A stretch of 52,860 nucleotides of DNA from CAYZBF01 sp964476585 (GTDB taxonomy: Bacteria; Hydrothermota; UBA3072): assembly GCA_964476585.1 (NCBI GenBank), contig CAYZBF010000014.1, positions 1 through 52,860 of the forward strand, read 5' to 3'. The position numbers were made by a program, and so were the translations under genes. The notes beneath the pieces are model-generated. The model was not told the DNA's origin and did no database searches. It saw nothing but the letters and a program-made list of their open reading frames with translations. Numbering within the stretch: position 1 is the first letter of the stretch; the number at the start of each line of letters is the position of its first letter. Shown in pieces: positions 26,596 to 36,200 of the stretch.

Positions 26596-28290
26596 CTACC
26601 TTTCCAGTGTCTCCTTACTTATCTCATCTATGGTAGTCAAACCATTGAGTAGCTTTGTAATCCCTTCGTCCCGGAGCGTTCTCATTCCTTCTTTCTTCGC
26701 CTGTTCCTCAATGTCATCTGAGGTTGCACCTTCTATTATTAATTTTCTTATATTGGTAGACATTGGGATGACCTCAAAAAGACCTATCCGACCTTTATAG
26801 CCTGTGTCCTTACATTGTTCACACCCTATACCATGGAAAATTTGCTTACCTTTAAATACATCCGGCGAAAAGCCTTTTTTCAAAATCTCCTCATCTGATA
26901 ATTCATGCGGGGCTTTACAATGGGTACAAACCTTCCTCACCAACCTCTGAGAAATTATTAACTCAAGGGTAGAGGCTAATAGAAAAGGAGCGACGCCCAT
27001 ATTAACAAGACGGGTAACAGTTGCAGCAGCAGAATTTGTATGTACAGTGGAGAGAACAAGATGACCTGTTAATGCAGCCCTTATTGCAATATCAGTTGTA
27101 GGCTTATCTCTTATTTCTCCCACCATTATAATATCCGGATCTTGCCTTAAGAAAGATTTCAAGCAAGAAACAAAATTAAGCCCTATATCTTCTCGAACCT
27201 GTACTTGATTGATTCCAAAAAGTGTGTACTCAACTGGATCTTCAGCAGTTGAAATATTTACACAAATAACGTTAATTTCTCTTAAAATAGAATATAATGT
27301 CGTTGTTTTTCCACTACCCGTTGGCCCTGTAACTAGTATTATTCCATGCGGCTTCCGTACAGAATTCATCGTCTCTTTTAATGCTTTTTCTTCGAAACCC
27401 AAAGTAGTAAGGTCAAACTTTATACTTTCAGAATCTAAGATTCGAAGTGCCACCTTTTCTCCAAATATAGTAGGAACTGTAGAAATTCTGAAATCTATTC
27501 TTCTCCCGTCTATTCGGGCCTCAAACCGTCCATCCTGAGGCTGCCTTTTCTCCTGAATTTTTAGATTTGACATAACCTTTAATCTTGAAACTACGGCTTT
27601 ATGGAGGCGCCATGGTGGTGGTATGGAATCGTGAAGAATACCATCAAGCCTCATTCGAACACGCACATCCTTCTCGTATGGTTCTATATGTAAATCACTT
27701 GCCTTCTCTTCAACTGCCTTTTTTAAAAGATAATTGACATATTCCACTACCGGCCCGGAATCTATCTGTGCTGCAATATCAGAAACCGATTCCTCCTCTT
27801 CTACATCCTCTAATAATTCTAATGAATCCTCCCCGAGACGCATTTCCTCAACCACTTGATTTTCAAGCGCTTTAGTCACATAGTGATCTTCAAGAACTTT
27901 ATTTATTGAAGACTCAACAGCTACTAGAGGAACTATATCACATCCTGTTCTGAATCGAACATCTTCTTGAGCATGAATATCCCTGGGGTTAAGCATTGCT
28001 AAATATAACACTTTATTTTCACGCTTCAAAGGAACTACCCCATAAGCCCTCGCAATGTCAGGTGAAATTAAATTCAAAACCCTGCCGTCCAGGGGATATT
28101 CGGAAAGAACCACACCTTTTGTTCCTAAACTCCTTTCAAGAGCCTCCACAAGTGTCCTTTCATTAACATATCCTAGCTTCAACAGTTGAGAACCTAATCG
28201 AGCGCCTGTTTCCCTCTGCTTCCTTAGAGCTTCCTTTAATTGTCTATCGGTAATAGAACCCCCTATTAATAATATCCTTCCAACTCTCAT
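26596..28290 (-). CDS. pilB: PilB/GspE-type assembly ATPase (first copy)
   Basis: 564 residues, same domain order as its neighbour: MshEN domain (MRVGRILLIGGSITDRQL), linker, and ATPase core with TGPTGSGKTTTLYSIL, AEDPVEYTLF, MVGEIRDKPT and LSTVHTNSA. The tetracysteine motif is CTHCKAP and CEQCKDTGYKGR. The copies are clearly paralogous but well diverged, so the duplication is old. It is the first gene of the pilus operon and has its own promoter (TTGACA-N17-TATATT) ending 8 nt before the ATG, without a ribosome site. Confidence 0.9.
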   Translation of the reverse strand: MRVGRILLIGGSITDRQLKEALRKQRETGARLGSQLLKLGYVNERTLVEALERSLGTKGVVLSEYPLDGRVLNLISPDIARAYGVVPLKRENKVLYLAMLNPRDIHAQEDVRFRTGCDIVPLVAVESSINKVLEDHYVTKALENQVVEEMRLGEDSLELLEDVEEEESVSDIAAQIDSGPVVEYVNYLLKKAVEEKASDLHIEPYEKDVRVRMRLDGILHDSIPPPWRLHKAVVSRLKVMSNLKIQEKRQPQDGRFEARIDGRRIDFRISTVPTIFGEKVALRILDSESIKFDLTTLGFEEKALKETMNSVRKPHGIILVTGPTGSGKTTTLYSILREINVICVNISTAEDPVEYTLFGINQVQVREDIGLNFVSCLKSFLRQDPDIIMVGEIRDKPTTDIAIRAALTGHLVLSTVHTNSAAATVTRLVNMGVAPFLLASTLELIISQRLVRKVCTHCKAPHELSDEEILKKGFSPDVFKGKQIFHGIGCEQCKDTGYKGRIGLFEVIPMSTNIRKLIIEGATSDDIEEQAKKEGMRTLRDEGITKLLNGLTTIDEISKETLER

Positions 28291-28298
28291 ATTGATAT

Positions 28299-28327
28299 AA
28301 TATAAAATTAATAGGTGTAAATGTCAA
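28299..28327 (-). promoter_or_regulatory. Promoter of the type IV pilus operon
   Basis: Minus strand TTGACA (28322-28327), 17-nt spacer, TATATT (28299-28304), eight bases to the ATG at 28290: near-leaderless. Its -35 box is 13 bases from that of the divergent hydrolase promoter. Confidence 0.65.
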
Positions 28328-28340
28328 GTACTAAAACGGG

Positions 28341-28368
28341 TTGACAAATTAGGATATATCAATATTAT
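28341..28368 (+). promoter_or_regulatory. Promoter of the MBL-fold hydrolase gene
   Basis: TTGACA (28341-28346), 16-nt spacer, TATTAT (28363-28368), ten bases to the ATG at 28379; no Shine-Dalgarno sequence. Confidence 0.65.
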
Positions 28369-28378
28369 AGACAAAATT

Positions 28379-29209
28379 ATGAAAGTTAAATTCTACGGTA
28401 CTCGGGGATCAATACCATCTCCTGGAAAAAGTACTGTTAAATATGGTGGTAATACTACCTGCCTTGAGGTAATCTTTAAGAATGGAAGAGAGATTATAAT
28501 AGATGCTGGCTCTGGGATTAGGCTCTTACAAAAGGAAATTCTCTCTAAAGGCGTAACCCAGATTACACTCTTTTTTACCCATTCGCATTGGGATCATATT
28601 CAGGGATTCCCTTTTTTCGCGCCTATCTTTAGTAATAATTTCTCAATAGACATCTATGGAGTTTCCCCCACTTTTGAAAGATTGCTGAACATACTAAAAG
28701 GACAAATGGATTTCATCTACTTCCCGGTTCAGTTTGAACACATTGGAGCAAAGATCAATTTTAAAAAAGTTGATAGTTCTGGCATATTAATAGATAACGT
28801 GAAAATCAATTCTATAATGACAAATCATCCACTTGATACCCATGCATTCAAGTTTGAAGAGAATGGGAAAGTCTTTATTTTTATGACTGACAATGAACTG
28901 GACCATCCTGATATTGCAAAAGTTTCTTACAAGGAGCAACTAAAGTTTGTAAAGAATGCAGACATTCTGGTCCATGATGCTCAGTATAAAAAAGAAGAGA
29001 TGAAACGATACAAAGGATGGGGGCATTCTTCCTGGCAGGAGGTTGTATCTTTTGCTAAAAAGGCAAAGGTCAAGAAACTCTACCTAACTCATTATGACCC
29101 GGATAGAAGCGATAGGGAAATCGATGAAATAATAAAGGAAGCAAATAAAATTTCCGGTGATGATCTAACCGTCTATGGAGCCATTGAAGGAGAGAGTTTC
29201 GAAATATAA
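28379..29209 (+). CDS. Metallo-beta-lactamase-fold hydrolase
   Basis: 276 residues. It has the MBL-fold metal motif THSHWDH (His68, His70, Asp72, His73), with further ligands in TNHPLDTHAF, MTDNEL, VHDAQY and the C-terminal LTHYDPDRSD. The start MKVKFYGTRGSIPSPG and GNTTCLEV are typical of the PhnP/cyclic-nucleotide phosphodiesterase-like branch. A phosphodiesterase activity is likely, but the substrate is unknown. It is transcribed divergently from the pilus operon from back-to-back promoters. Control of pilus function through a cyclic nucleotide would be speculation. Confidence 0.85.
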   Translation: MKVKFYGTRGSIPSPGKSTVKYGGNTTCLEVIFKNGREIIIDAGSGIRLLQKEILSKGVTQITLFFTHSHWDHIQGFPFFAPIFSNNFSIDIYGVSPTFERLLNILKGQMDFIYFPVQFEHIGAKINFKKVDSSGILIDNVKINSIMTNHPLDTHAFKFEENGKVFIFMTDNELDHPDIAKVSYKEQLKFVKNADILVHDAQYKKEEMKRYKGWGHSSWQEVVSFAKKAKVKKLYLTHYDPDRSDREIDEIIKEANKISGDDLTVYGAIEGESFEI

Positions 29210-29329
29210 ACTGAATGCCCATTTAATAATTTCAGTATCTGAAAAATTATGACAACTTCTTTTTAGCATTGAAATCAAATAAAACCTTGACAAAATCAAT
29301 GTTTATATAATACTCTTTTTAGCGAATAT

Positions 29330-31816
29330 ATGGAGGCAATGGTGATAAAAAGAAAACATATTTTTTTATTTTTAACTATTTTGTTCTTCATTGGAACCAT
29401 CACTTTAAATGCCCAGGCTATAGATAAAAACTTATTAGAAAAATTCAAGAAAGAGCAAGCTGAGATAGAGAAAGAAAAGCCAAAGGTGTTAGAAGAAAGA
29501 ATAACGCCAAAGGCCTGGGAAGCTGAATCCCTTTCAACTATTGAAAAGATGTTCAATGAGCGTTATTTTATAACACCTGATAAACGCAAGTTAGAGTCCT
29601 TACGTGATTCTCTTATAGAGCAAGTAAAATCCGAGTCACTAAAGATTGAATTAAGAGGAAGATATACAACCAGAGATACTCTCTACTTTGAACTTAAAAG
29701 AGAATTATCAAAATTAGAAAAGAAACTTGATTCAACATCTATAAGTCTTAAGCAATTTGGTTACAACATGTTCAAGGCAACTATATCTGAGATACCTTCA
29801 TTTATCCCAATAGCAGAAGACTACATTCTTGGCCCAGGGGATGAGGTCATAATCGAGGTATCAGGTCAAATGAATGAATCCTGGGATAAGAGAATAGATC
29901 GAAGCGGAAAGATTGTGATGCCAAAGGTAGGACAAATCACCCTCTGGGGAAAAACTTATCAAGAAGCAAAGGAAACTATTGAGAAAGCGCTAAAGAAGGA
30001 ATTCACTAATATCGAAGTTGGTATTTCTCTGGGGGAATTAAGGAGTGTAAATTCATTTGTTCTCGGTGAAGTAAGGAATCCTGGTTTGTATAACGTAATT
30101 GCACTCTCAGATCCTTTATCAGCCCTCTTTACTGCAGGTGGACCAAAGAAATCAGGAAGTCTAAGACTCATAAAATATATTTCAAGTAAAGGAAATACAA
30201 GGACTTTCGATTTATATAATCTCTTGATCAAAGGAAAAAAATTACCAAATATCCAGCTGGAATCAGGAGATATCATATATGTTCCATCTATAGGTGAAAT
30301 AGTCGGAGTAACTGGAGCGGTAACAAGACCCGGTATATATGAAACAAATGGTTCAAATGACCTATCCGAATTACTACAGATGTGCGGGAAAATACTTCCA
30401 ACTGGTGGGACTTTCCGAGTTCAATTAGAAAGGGTCTCCTCTGGTAACAGAAAAATTGTTGAGGATTTCCGATTTAAGAATGATGAGGAATTCAAAAAAA
30501 AGACACGAGATATTAAAGTAAGGAACGGAGACCTTGTTGAAGTATTTGAAATCCCAGCTCTTCGCCATGACTATGTAGTAGTCGAAGGAAATGTTGAAAG
30601 AGCAGGAACTTACGGACTGAAAAAGGGTATGACTGTTTTTGAATTGATCAAAGAAGCTGGAGGGTTAAAAAAGGGGACATATTTAGACAGGACAGATATC
30701 CTCCGCTTTCGCGGAGTAGAAAACCCTGAAATTATAGAACTAAATCTAAAGAAAATAATTGAGGGAGACTCTATAGGGAATATCGAATTAAAGGAATGGG
30801 ATAAACTGAAGATTTACTCCATTGATGACATTCAGGAACGGTTCACTGTTACTATTAGTGGAACTGTAAAATATCCGGGAACATATCCACTAAATCCAGA
30901 TATGACTGTAAATGATTTACTCTTCAAGGGCATTCTCACACGTGGTGTTTCAGAAAAAGCAGAACTCTTCAGTTTAGATCCTGATAAAGGTGTCTCAATA
31001 AGAAACATTACACTCACTGACAGCACAGATCTTAAGATCCAGCTTCAGCCAAATGATTACATCCTGATAAAGAGTAAACCAGCTTATCGAGAATTTGGAT
31101 ATGTCAGTTTCCTGGGTGAATTTAAGTATCCAGGTACATACCCTATAAGAATGGGTGAACTGATGAAAGACGTAATCAAGAGGTCAGGAGGATTCACTGA
31201 AGATGCTTATCTTGGAGGAGCTAGATTTAAAAGGAAATCAGTTGCTGATCTTCAGAATAAGGCTGTGCAGGATCTAATCCGTGAAACAAGGTTGAGACTC
31301 ATGGCAGAGCAACGAAGGGCTACGGAGGGCGCAGTTCCAGAACAAGAGAGGGTTAGCACAATGCAATATCTACAGAATCAGCAAATTCAAATAGAAGAAC
31401 TGAGTAGGATGTCAAGTCCAGGTAGAGTCGTGATAGATCTTAGTGATCCTAACCAATTAAATATACCTCTTGAAAACGGAGATTCACTCATTGTTCCCAA
31501 GCTACCAAAAACAGTTCAGGTTGTTGGTCAGGTGTACAACCCAACAGGTATCACCTACGAGAAGGGATTGACACTAAAAGACTATTTAAATATAGCCGGT
31601 GGACCAAAAAAAACAGCCGATAAGAAAGCAATCTATGTCAGAAGAGCATCAGGCAAAGTTGTGAAAAATCCTAGTGAAATCAAGCCAGGTGATACAATCA
31701 TAGTACCAGAAAAAGTGGAGATTGGTAGAGACTTTTGGGAAATTGTAGGAACTGCCACAACTATCTTATATCAGATAGGGATTGCTGTTGCAGCATTCAC
31801 CTCGCTTACGAAATAA
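29330..31816 (+). CDS. SLBB-domain polysaccharide export protein (Wza-like)
   Basis: 828 residues. Signal peptide (KRKHIFLFLTILFFIG to NAQA), then an N-terminal coiled region. The Poly_export domain follows (YILGPGDEVIIEVSG, GKIVMPKVGQITLWG). After it come about six SLBB-type repeats with 'G-x-V-x-x-P-G-x-Y' cores: VLGEVRNPGLYNV, VTGAVTRPGIYET, VEGNVERAGTYGL, ISGTVKYPGTYPL, FLGEFKYPGTYPI and VVGQVYNPTGITY. The C terminus ends in a hydrophobic helix. It is much longer than Wza (~380 residues), as in FCB bacteria. No capsule genes adjoin it. Start choice is uncertain: GGAGG at 29332-29336 overlaps the first codons and would serve ATG 29339 or GTG 29342 better. A TTGACA lies at 29287-29292. Confidence 0.87.
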   Translation: MEAMVIKRKHIFLFLTILFFIGTITLNAQAIDKNLLEKFKKEQAEIEKEKPKVLEERITPKAWEAESLSTIEKMFNERYFITPDKRKLESLRDSLIEQVKSESLKIELRGRYTTRDTLYFELKRELSKLEKKLDSTSISLKQFGYNMFKATISEIPSFIPIAEDYILGPGDEVIIEVSGQMNESWDKRIDRSGKIVMPKVGQITLWGKTYQEAKETIEKALKKEFTNIEVGISLGELRSVNSFVLGEVRNPGLYNVIALSDPLSALFTAGGPKKSGSLRLIKYISSKGNTRTFDLYNLLIKGKKLPNIQLESGDIIYVPSIGEIVGVTGAVTRPGIYETNGSNDLSELLQMCGKILPTGGTFRVQLERVSSGNRKIVEDFRFKNDEEFKKKTRDIKVRNGDLVEVFEIPALRHDYVVVEGNVERAGTYGLKKGMTVFELIKEAGGLKKGTYLDRTDILRFRGVENPEIIELNLKKIIEGDSIGNIELKEWDKLKIYSIDDIQERFTVTISGTVKYPGTYPLNPDMTVNDLLFKGILTRGVSEKAELFSLDPDKGVSIRNITLTDSTDLKIQLQPNDYILIKSKPAYREFGYVSFLGEFKYPGTYPIRMGELMKDVIKRSGGFTEDAYLGGARFKRKSVADLQNKAVQDLIRETRLRLMAEQRRATEGAVPEQERVSTMQYLQNQQIQIEELSRMSSPGRVVIDLSDPNQLNIPLENGDSLIVPKLPKTVQVVGQVYNPTGITYEKGLTLKDYLNIAGGPKKTADKKAIYVRRASGKVVKNPSEIKPGDTIIVPEKVEIGRDFWEIVGTATTILYQIGIAVAAFTSLTK

Positions 31817-31845
31817 TTGACCTAAAAACCGCAATTTCTACTCTA

Positions 31846-31873
31846 TTGACTTATAATATAAATCCTGTAATAT
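31846..31873 (+). promoter_or_regulatory. Promoter of the DUF502-corC-dnaE operon
   Basis: TTGACT (31846-31851), 16-nt spacer, TAATAT (31868-31873); TATTAT at 31871-31876 with a 19-nt spacer is an alternative. The ATG at 31890 follows within 13-16 bases and has no ribosome site. Confidence 0.5.
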
Positions 31874-31889
31874 TATTCTATAAATACAT

Positions 31890-32528
31890 ATGAGTCTTAA
31901 ACGAAGTATAAGAAGGCACTTTATAACCGGATTAGTAGCGATATTACCCCTTGCACTCACTATTTGGGTTATATGGTTTTTGATTAAATTGATAGGTAGT
32001 TTTTTAGGGGATTACCTTACCAAAATAACCGTATTTACCAATATCTCAAAACCAATGACTAACATCTTAGGTTTTGTGGCTATTATAATTGGGATATATT
32101 TAATAGGTCTAATCACCTCAGGATTCTTGGGAAGATGGTTTGTCAGGCAAGTGGATAATCTTATGACAAGACTACCCTTTGTAAAGGTTTTATACAATGC
32201 AGTTCGGCAACTGGTAAATACAATCTTCCTGGACCGCTCTGCTTTCAGTAAAGTAGTAATTATAAAATATCCATGGGAAAATTCATATACACTTGCATTC
32301 CTTACCAATAAAGATAAATGGATATTAGATGGTAAGGAATTCTATAATTTATTCCTGCCAACAAGTCCTAATCCTACCTCTGGTTACTATCTGTTATACG
32401 CTGTATCAGACATTATTGAAACGGATATATCTGTACAGGAAGGCTTCAAGATTATAGCCTCGGGAGGCATTATAATTCCAAAGGAAAGGAAGTTTAATGT
32501 TAAGGTGGTTCAGAAAATCTCAAATTAA
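31890..32528 (+). CDS. DUF502 membrane protein
   Basis: 212 residues. MSLKRSIRRHFITGLVAILP is the standard DUF502 start, with two transmembrane helices (~14-38 and ~58-80). The conserved TRLPFVKVLYNAVRQLVNT segment follows, and then a cytoplasmic beta-rich tail with a PTSPNPTSGYYLL motif. The family is widespread and uncharacterised in most bacteria. It overlaps the CBS-domain gene by 32 nt, so the two are co-translated, and dnaE follows, giving an unusual membrane-to-replication operon. Confidence 0.88.
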   Translation: MSLKRSIRRHFITGLVAILPLALTIWVIWFLIKLIGSFLGDYLTKITVFTNISKPMTNILGFVAIIIGIYLIGLITSGFLGRWFVRQVDNLMTRLPFVKVLYNAVRQLVNTIFLDRSAFSKVVIIKYPWENSYTLAFLTNKDKWILDGKEFYNLFLPTSPNPTSGYYLLYAVSDIIETDISVQEGFKIIASGGIIIPKERKFNVKVVQKISN

Positions 32529-33276
32529 AACAGAAAAGAAACTCAAAGAATTAATTGCAGAAGTTGAAGACAAAGGTCTAATAACTGAAGATGAGGAAGA
32601 ACTTCTTACAGCTATATTTGAACTTGATAGAACTGTAGCAGAGGACGTTATGGTTCCTCGCACGGATATGGAGTGTATTTCTATCAATGCAAGGATTGAC
32701 GACCTCATTAAACATTTTAGAGAAAAGCGGCACACAAAGATACCTGTGTATGAAGGTTCTGTTGATAATATAGTTGGTATGATATACATCACAGAAATTA
32801 TTAGCTTATGGGGAAGAACGATGAATCTTTACGCAGGAGATATTATGAGACTTCCCTATTTCATACCGTATACGAAGAATGTCCTTGCCACGTTAAGAGA
32901 ATTCCAGGAGAAACATATCTCAATTGCAATTGTAATGGATGAATACGGTGGTGTAGCAGGCCTGCTTACCACAGAAGATCTTATAGAGGAAATAGTCGGG
33001 GAGCTCCAGGATGAACTTGACAAAGACAAAACAACATACAGGAAATTAGATGACGGAACCATTGTAATACCAGGTATTTTCGAACTTGACAACCTGGAAG
33101 AAATCATAGGTATTAAATACGATGCTCCAGATATTCGTACCATTGGAGGACTTTTGATTGATCATCTGGGCCGAGTCCCTCTGGAAGGTGAAGAGCTTAA
33201 AATCAGAGGAGCTCTTGTCACTATATTAAAAGCCTCCAAACAACGCATAAGTAGAGTTAAGGTCAAGAAACTATGA
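32497..33276 (+). CDS. corC: CorC/HlyC-type CBS-domain protein
   Basis: 259 residues. A helical N terminus is followed by the signature TVAEDVMVPRTDMECI opening a CBS pair (residues ~45-165, including DEYGGVAGLLTTEDLIEEIVGE). The C-terminal CorC_HlyC/transporter-associated domain comes next (DDGTIVIPGIFELDNLEE...IGGLLIDHLGRVPLEGE). No transmembrane DUF21 part is present, so this is the soluble CorC-like form linked to magnesium or cobalt efflux or membrane integrity. It overlaps DUF502 upstream and dnaE downstream (ATGA). Function is from family knowledge. Confidence 0.85.
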   Translation: MLRWFRKSQIKTEKKLKELIAEVEDKGLITEDEEELLTAIFELDRTVAEDVMVPRTDMECISINARIDDLIKHFREKRHTKIPVYEGSVDNIVGMIYITEIISLWGRTMNLYAGDIMRLPYFIPYTKNVLATLREFQEKHISIAIVMDEYGGVAGLLTTEDLIEEIVGELQDELDKDKTTYRKLDDGTIVIPGIFELDNLEEIIGIKYDAPDIRTIGGLLIDHLGRVPLEGEELKIRGALVTILKASKQRISRVKVKKL

Positions 33277-36200
33277 GTTTCACCCATTTACATGTTCACA
33301 GTCATTATTCCATTCTGGATGGAGCTATCAAAATAGATGAATTAATCTCACAAGTTAAGGAACTGGATATGGATGCAGTGGCTTTAACGGATCATGGTAA
33401 TATGTTTGGAGCATTCGAATTTCACCAAAATGCGGTTAGTAAAAACATAAAACCAATTATTGGAATGGAGGGATACTTCTCTCTCGCAGGAAGAAAAAAG
33501 AAGAGTGAGAATTACCATATCACACTATGGGCCAAAAACGAGAAGGGTTACAAAAACCTGATGAAGTTATCCTCCCTTGCTTACATAGAAGGGTTCTACA
33601 AGAGGCCCCGTATGGATATGGAACTCCTTCTTGAATATAAAGACGGTATTATTATAGGAAGCGGATGTAGAAGCGGAGTAATACCCGCTTATATAAAAGA
33701 TGGCAAGGTGGATGAGGCAAGAAAATATACAGAGTGTTTCAAAAAAGAATTCAAAGATGATTTCTATATGGAGATAATGCGGGTGGGGATAGAGCGAGAA
33801 GATGAAGTTAACGAAATATTGATTTCACTCGCAAGAGAATTTGAGGTTCCTTTAATTGCAACTAATGATGTTCATTATTTAAAGAAAGAAGATGCAAAGA
33901 AACATAATATATTGCTAGCTCTCCAGATCAAAAAAACCATAAGCGAAGAGAATAAACTTTCTCTCCCAACTGATCAGTTTTATCTGAGGTCCACTGAAGA
34001 GATGGAAGAATTGTTCAAAGATCTCCCTGAAGCGATCAGCAATACGCAAGAACTAAAGGAGAAATGCATCCCAGTCCCTTTTGACACAGATAGAGTACTA
34101 TTGCCTTCAATAGAAATTCCAAAGGGTTTTGAAGGACCAGAAGCGTATCTTGAGCATCTTGCACTAAAGGGATTGAAAGAACGGACTCTTCGTATAACAC
34201 CTGGAGAAAAAGAACGTTTAAATTTTGAGCTCTCAGTTATAAATGAAATGGGCCTCGCGGGATATTTCCTGATAATAAAGGATATCGTTAATTATGCACG
34301 AGAGCATAAGATTCCCGTGGGCCCAGGTAGGGGTTCAGCAACAAGTAGTCTTGTATTATACAGTCTGGGTATTACTAACATAAATCCCTTAAAATATGGT
34401 TTGATATTTGAACGTTTCTTAAATCCGGAACGTGTCTCGATGGCTGATGTAGATATAGATTTTTCAGACACCCGGCGCGATGAAGTAATCCAACACATAA
34501 GGGAAAAGTATGGAGAGAGAAATGTGGCACAGATAGTAACTTTTAGTATCTTGAAGGCTAGATCTGTTATAAGAGATGTGGGAAGAGTTTTAGAAATTCC
34601 TTACAGTGAGTGTGATGAGATAGCAAAGGAGATTGATAGAGACATATCAATTGAAGATGCCATTAATGCCTCTGTGGAACTTCAGGAAAAAATAAAAGAC
34701 AGGCCTGATATTCAGGAACTAATTAAATATGCAAAGGGACTGGAAGGATTAATAAGACAAACCTCTACACATGCTGCTGGAGTAGTTATTGCCCCTGGGG
34801 ATATCACTGATTATGTACCTCTATTTGTAAGTAAATCTAACGGTGAAGACGTTGTATCAACCCAGTTTCCAATGGAGATTTTAGAACGTCTTGGCTTACT
34901 CAAAGTAGATATCCTTGGGCTTAAAACACTCTCTATTATCATGGAAACCCTTGAAAATATTCCACAAAAGTTAGACATTTATAATCTTCCCAAAAACGAT
35001 GAAAAAACTTTTAATCTGCTAAGAAGAGGTGAAACAACAGGAGTATTTCAGCTGGAATCTTCGGGTATGAAACATATGCTTAGAAAGATTCAGCCCACAA
35101 ATTTCTCCGACTTAGTTGCCACGGTAGCTCTGTATAGGCCAGGTCCCCTGCAGAACATCAATCAGGATGAATTTGCTCTAAAGAAAAAAGGAAAGATGAA
35201 TCCTGAATATATTCACCCAAAATTAAAACCTGTTCTTGAAGAAACCTATGGGATTATGCTTTATCAAGAACAGGTAATGAAAATAGCTAATATAATAGCT
35301 AACTTTTCGTTGGGGGAAGCAGATATACTGAGAAAGGCTATGGGCAAGAAAAAACTGGACGTTATGGAGTCTATGGAAGAAAAATTTGTTAGAGGGGCAA
35401 TCAAAAACGGACTCACTGAGGAACAAGCAAAAGACATATTTAATAGAATGAGTTCATTTGCCAGTTATGGGTTCAATAAGGCACATTCAGTGAGTTACGC
35501 TGAAATCGCCTATCAAACTGCATACCTGAAAGCACATTATCCAGTTGAATTCTATTCAGCTTCGCTTACTAATAATATTGGTCAGGATATGGAGGATATC
35601 AGAAAGTTCATAAAGGATGCAAGGAAAAACGGAATCGAGATAAAACCCCCTGATATTAACACCTCACAATATGGATTTACTCCAGAAGAGAATTCTATCA
35701 GATACGGACTCGGGGGGATTAAAAACGTAGGGAAGAACGCCGTTATACACATAATAAATGAAAGGGAGAAGGGAGAATATAAGGATTTCTTCGACTTTAT
35801 TGAAAGGGCAGGAGGAAGAACAGTTAACAAGAAAGTCATAGAGAATCTAATAAAAGCCGGATGCTTTGATAGTATCTCTGATAATCGACATTCTCTCCTC
35901 TCATCGATACAGAGAGCCATAGACCGCGCTAAGAAAAAAGGGAAAGGAAAAATGCAATCACTATTTGTAGAAGAAGATCAAGAACTCATCCCTACTCCTC
36001 CATTTGATATTGAAGAGAGATTACGGTATGAACAGGAAGCGCTTGGTTTCTTTTTTTCCGACCATCCTCTTCGGCAGTTTAAGAATTTTGCAACTGCATT
36101 CTTCACCCCTTCCTCGAAACTCAGGGACTTACCCGAAAATAAACTAGTTATAAGTGGTGGAACCATAACAAAGATAGAGAAAAAAACATCCAGGAAGAAT

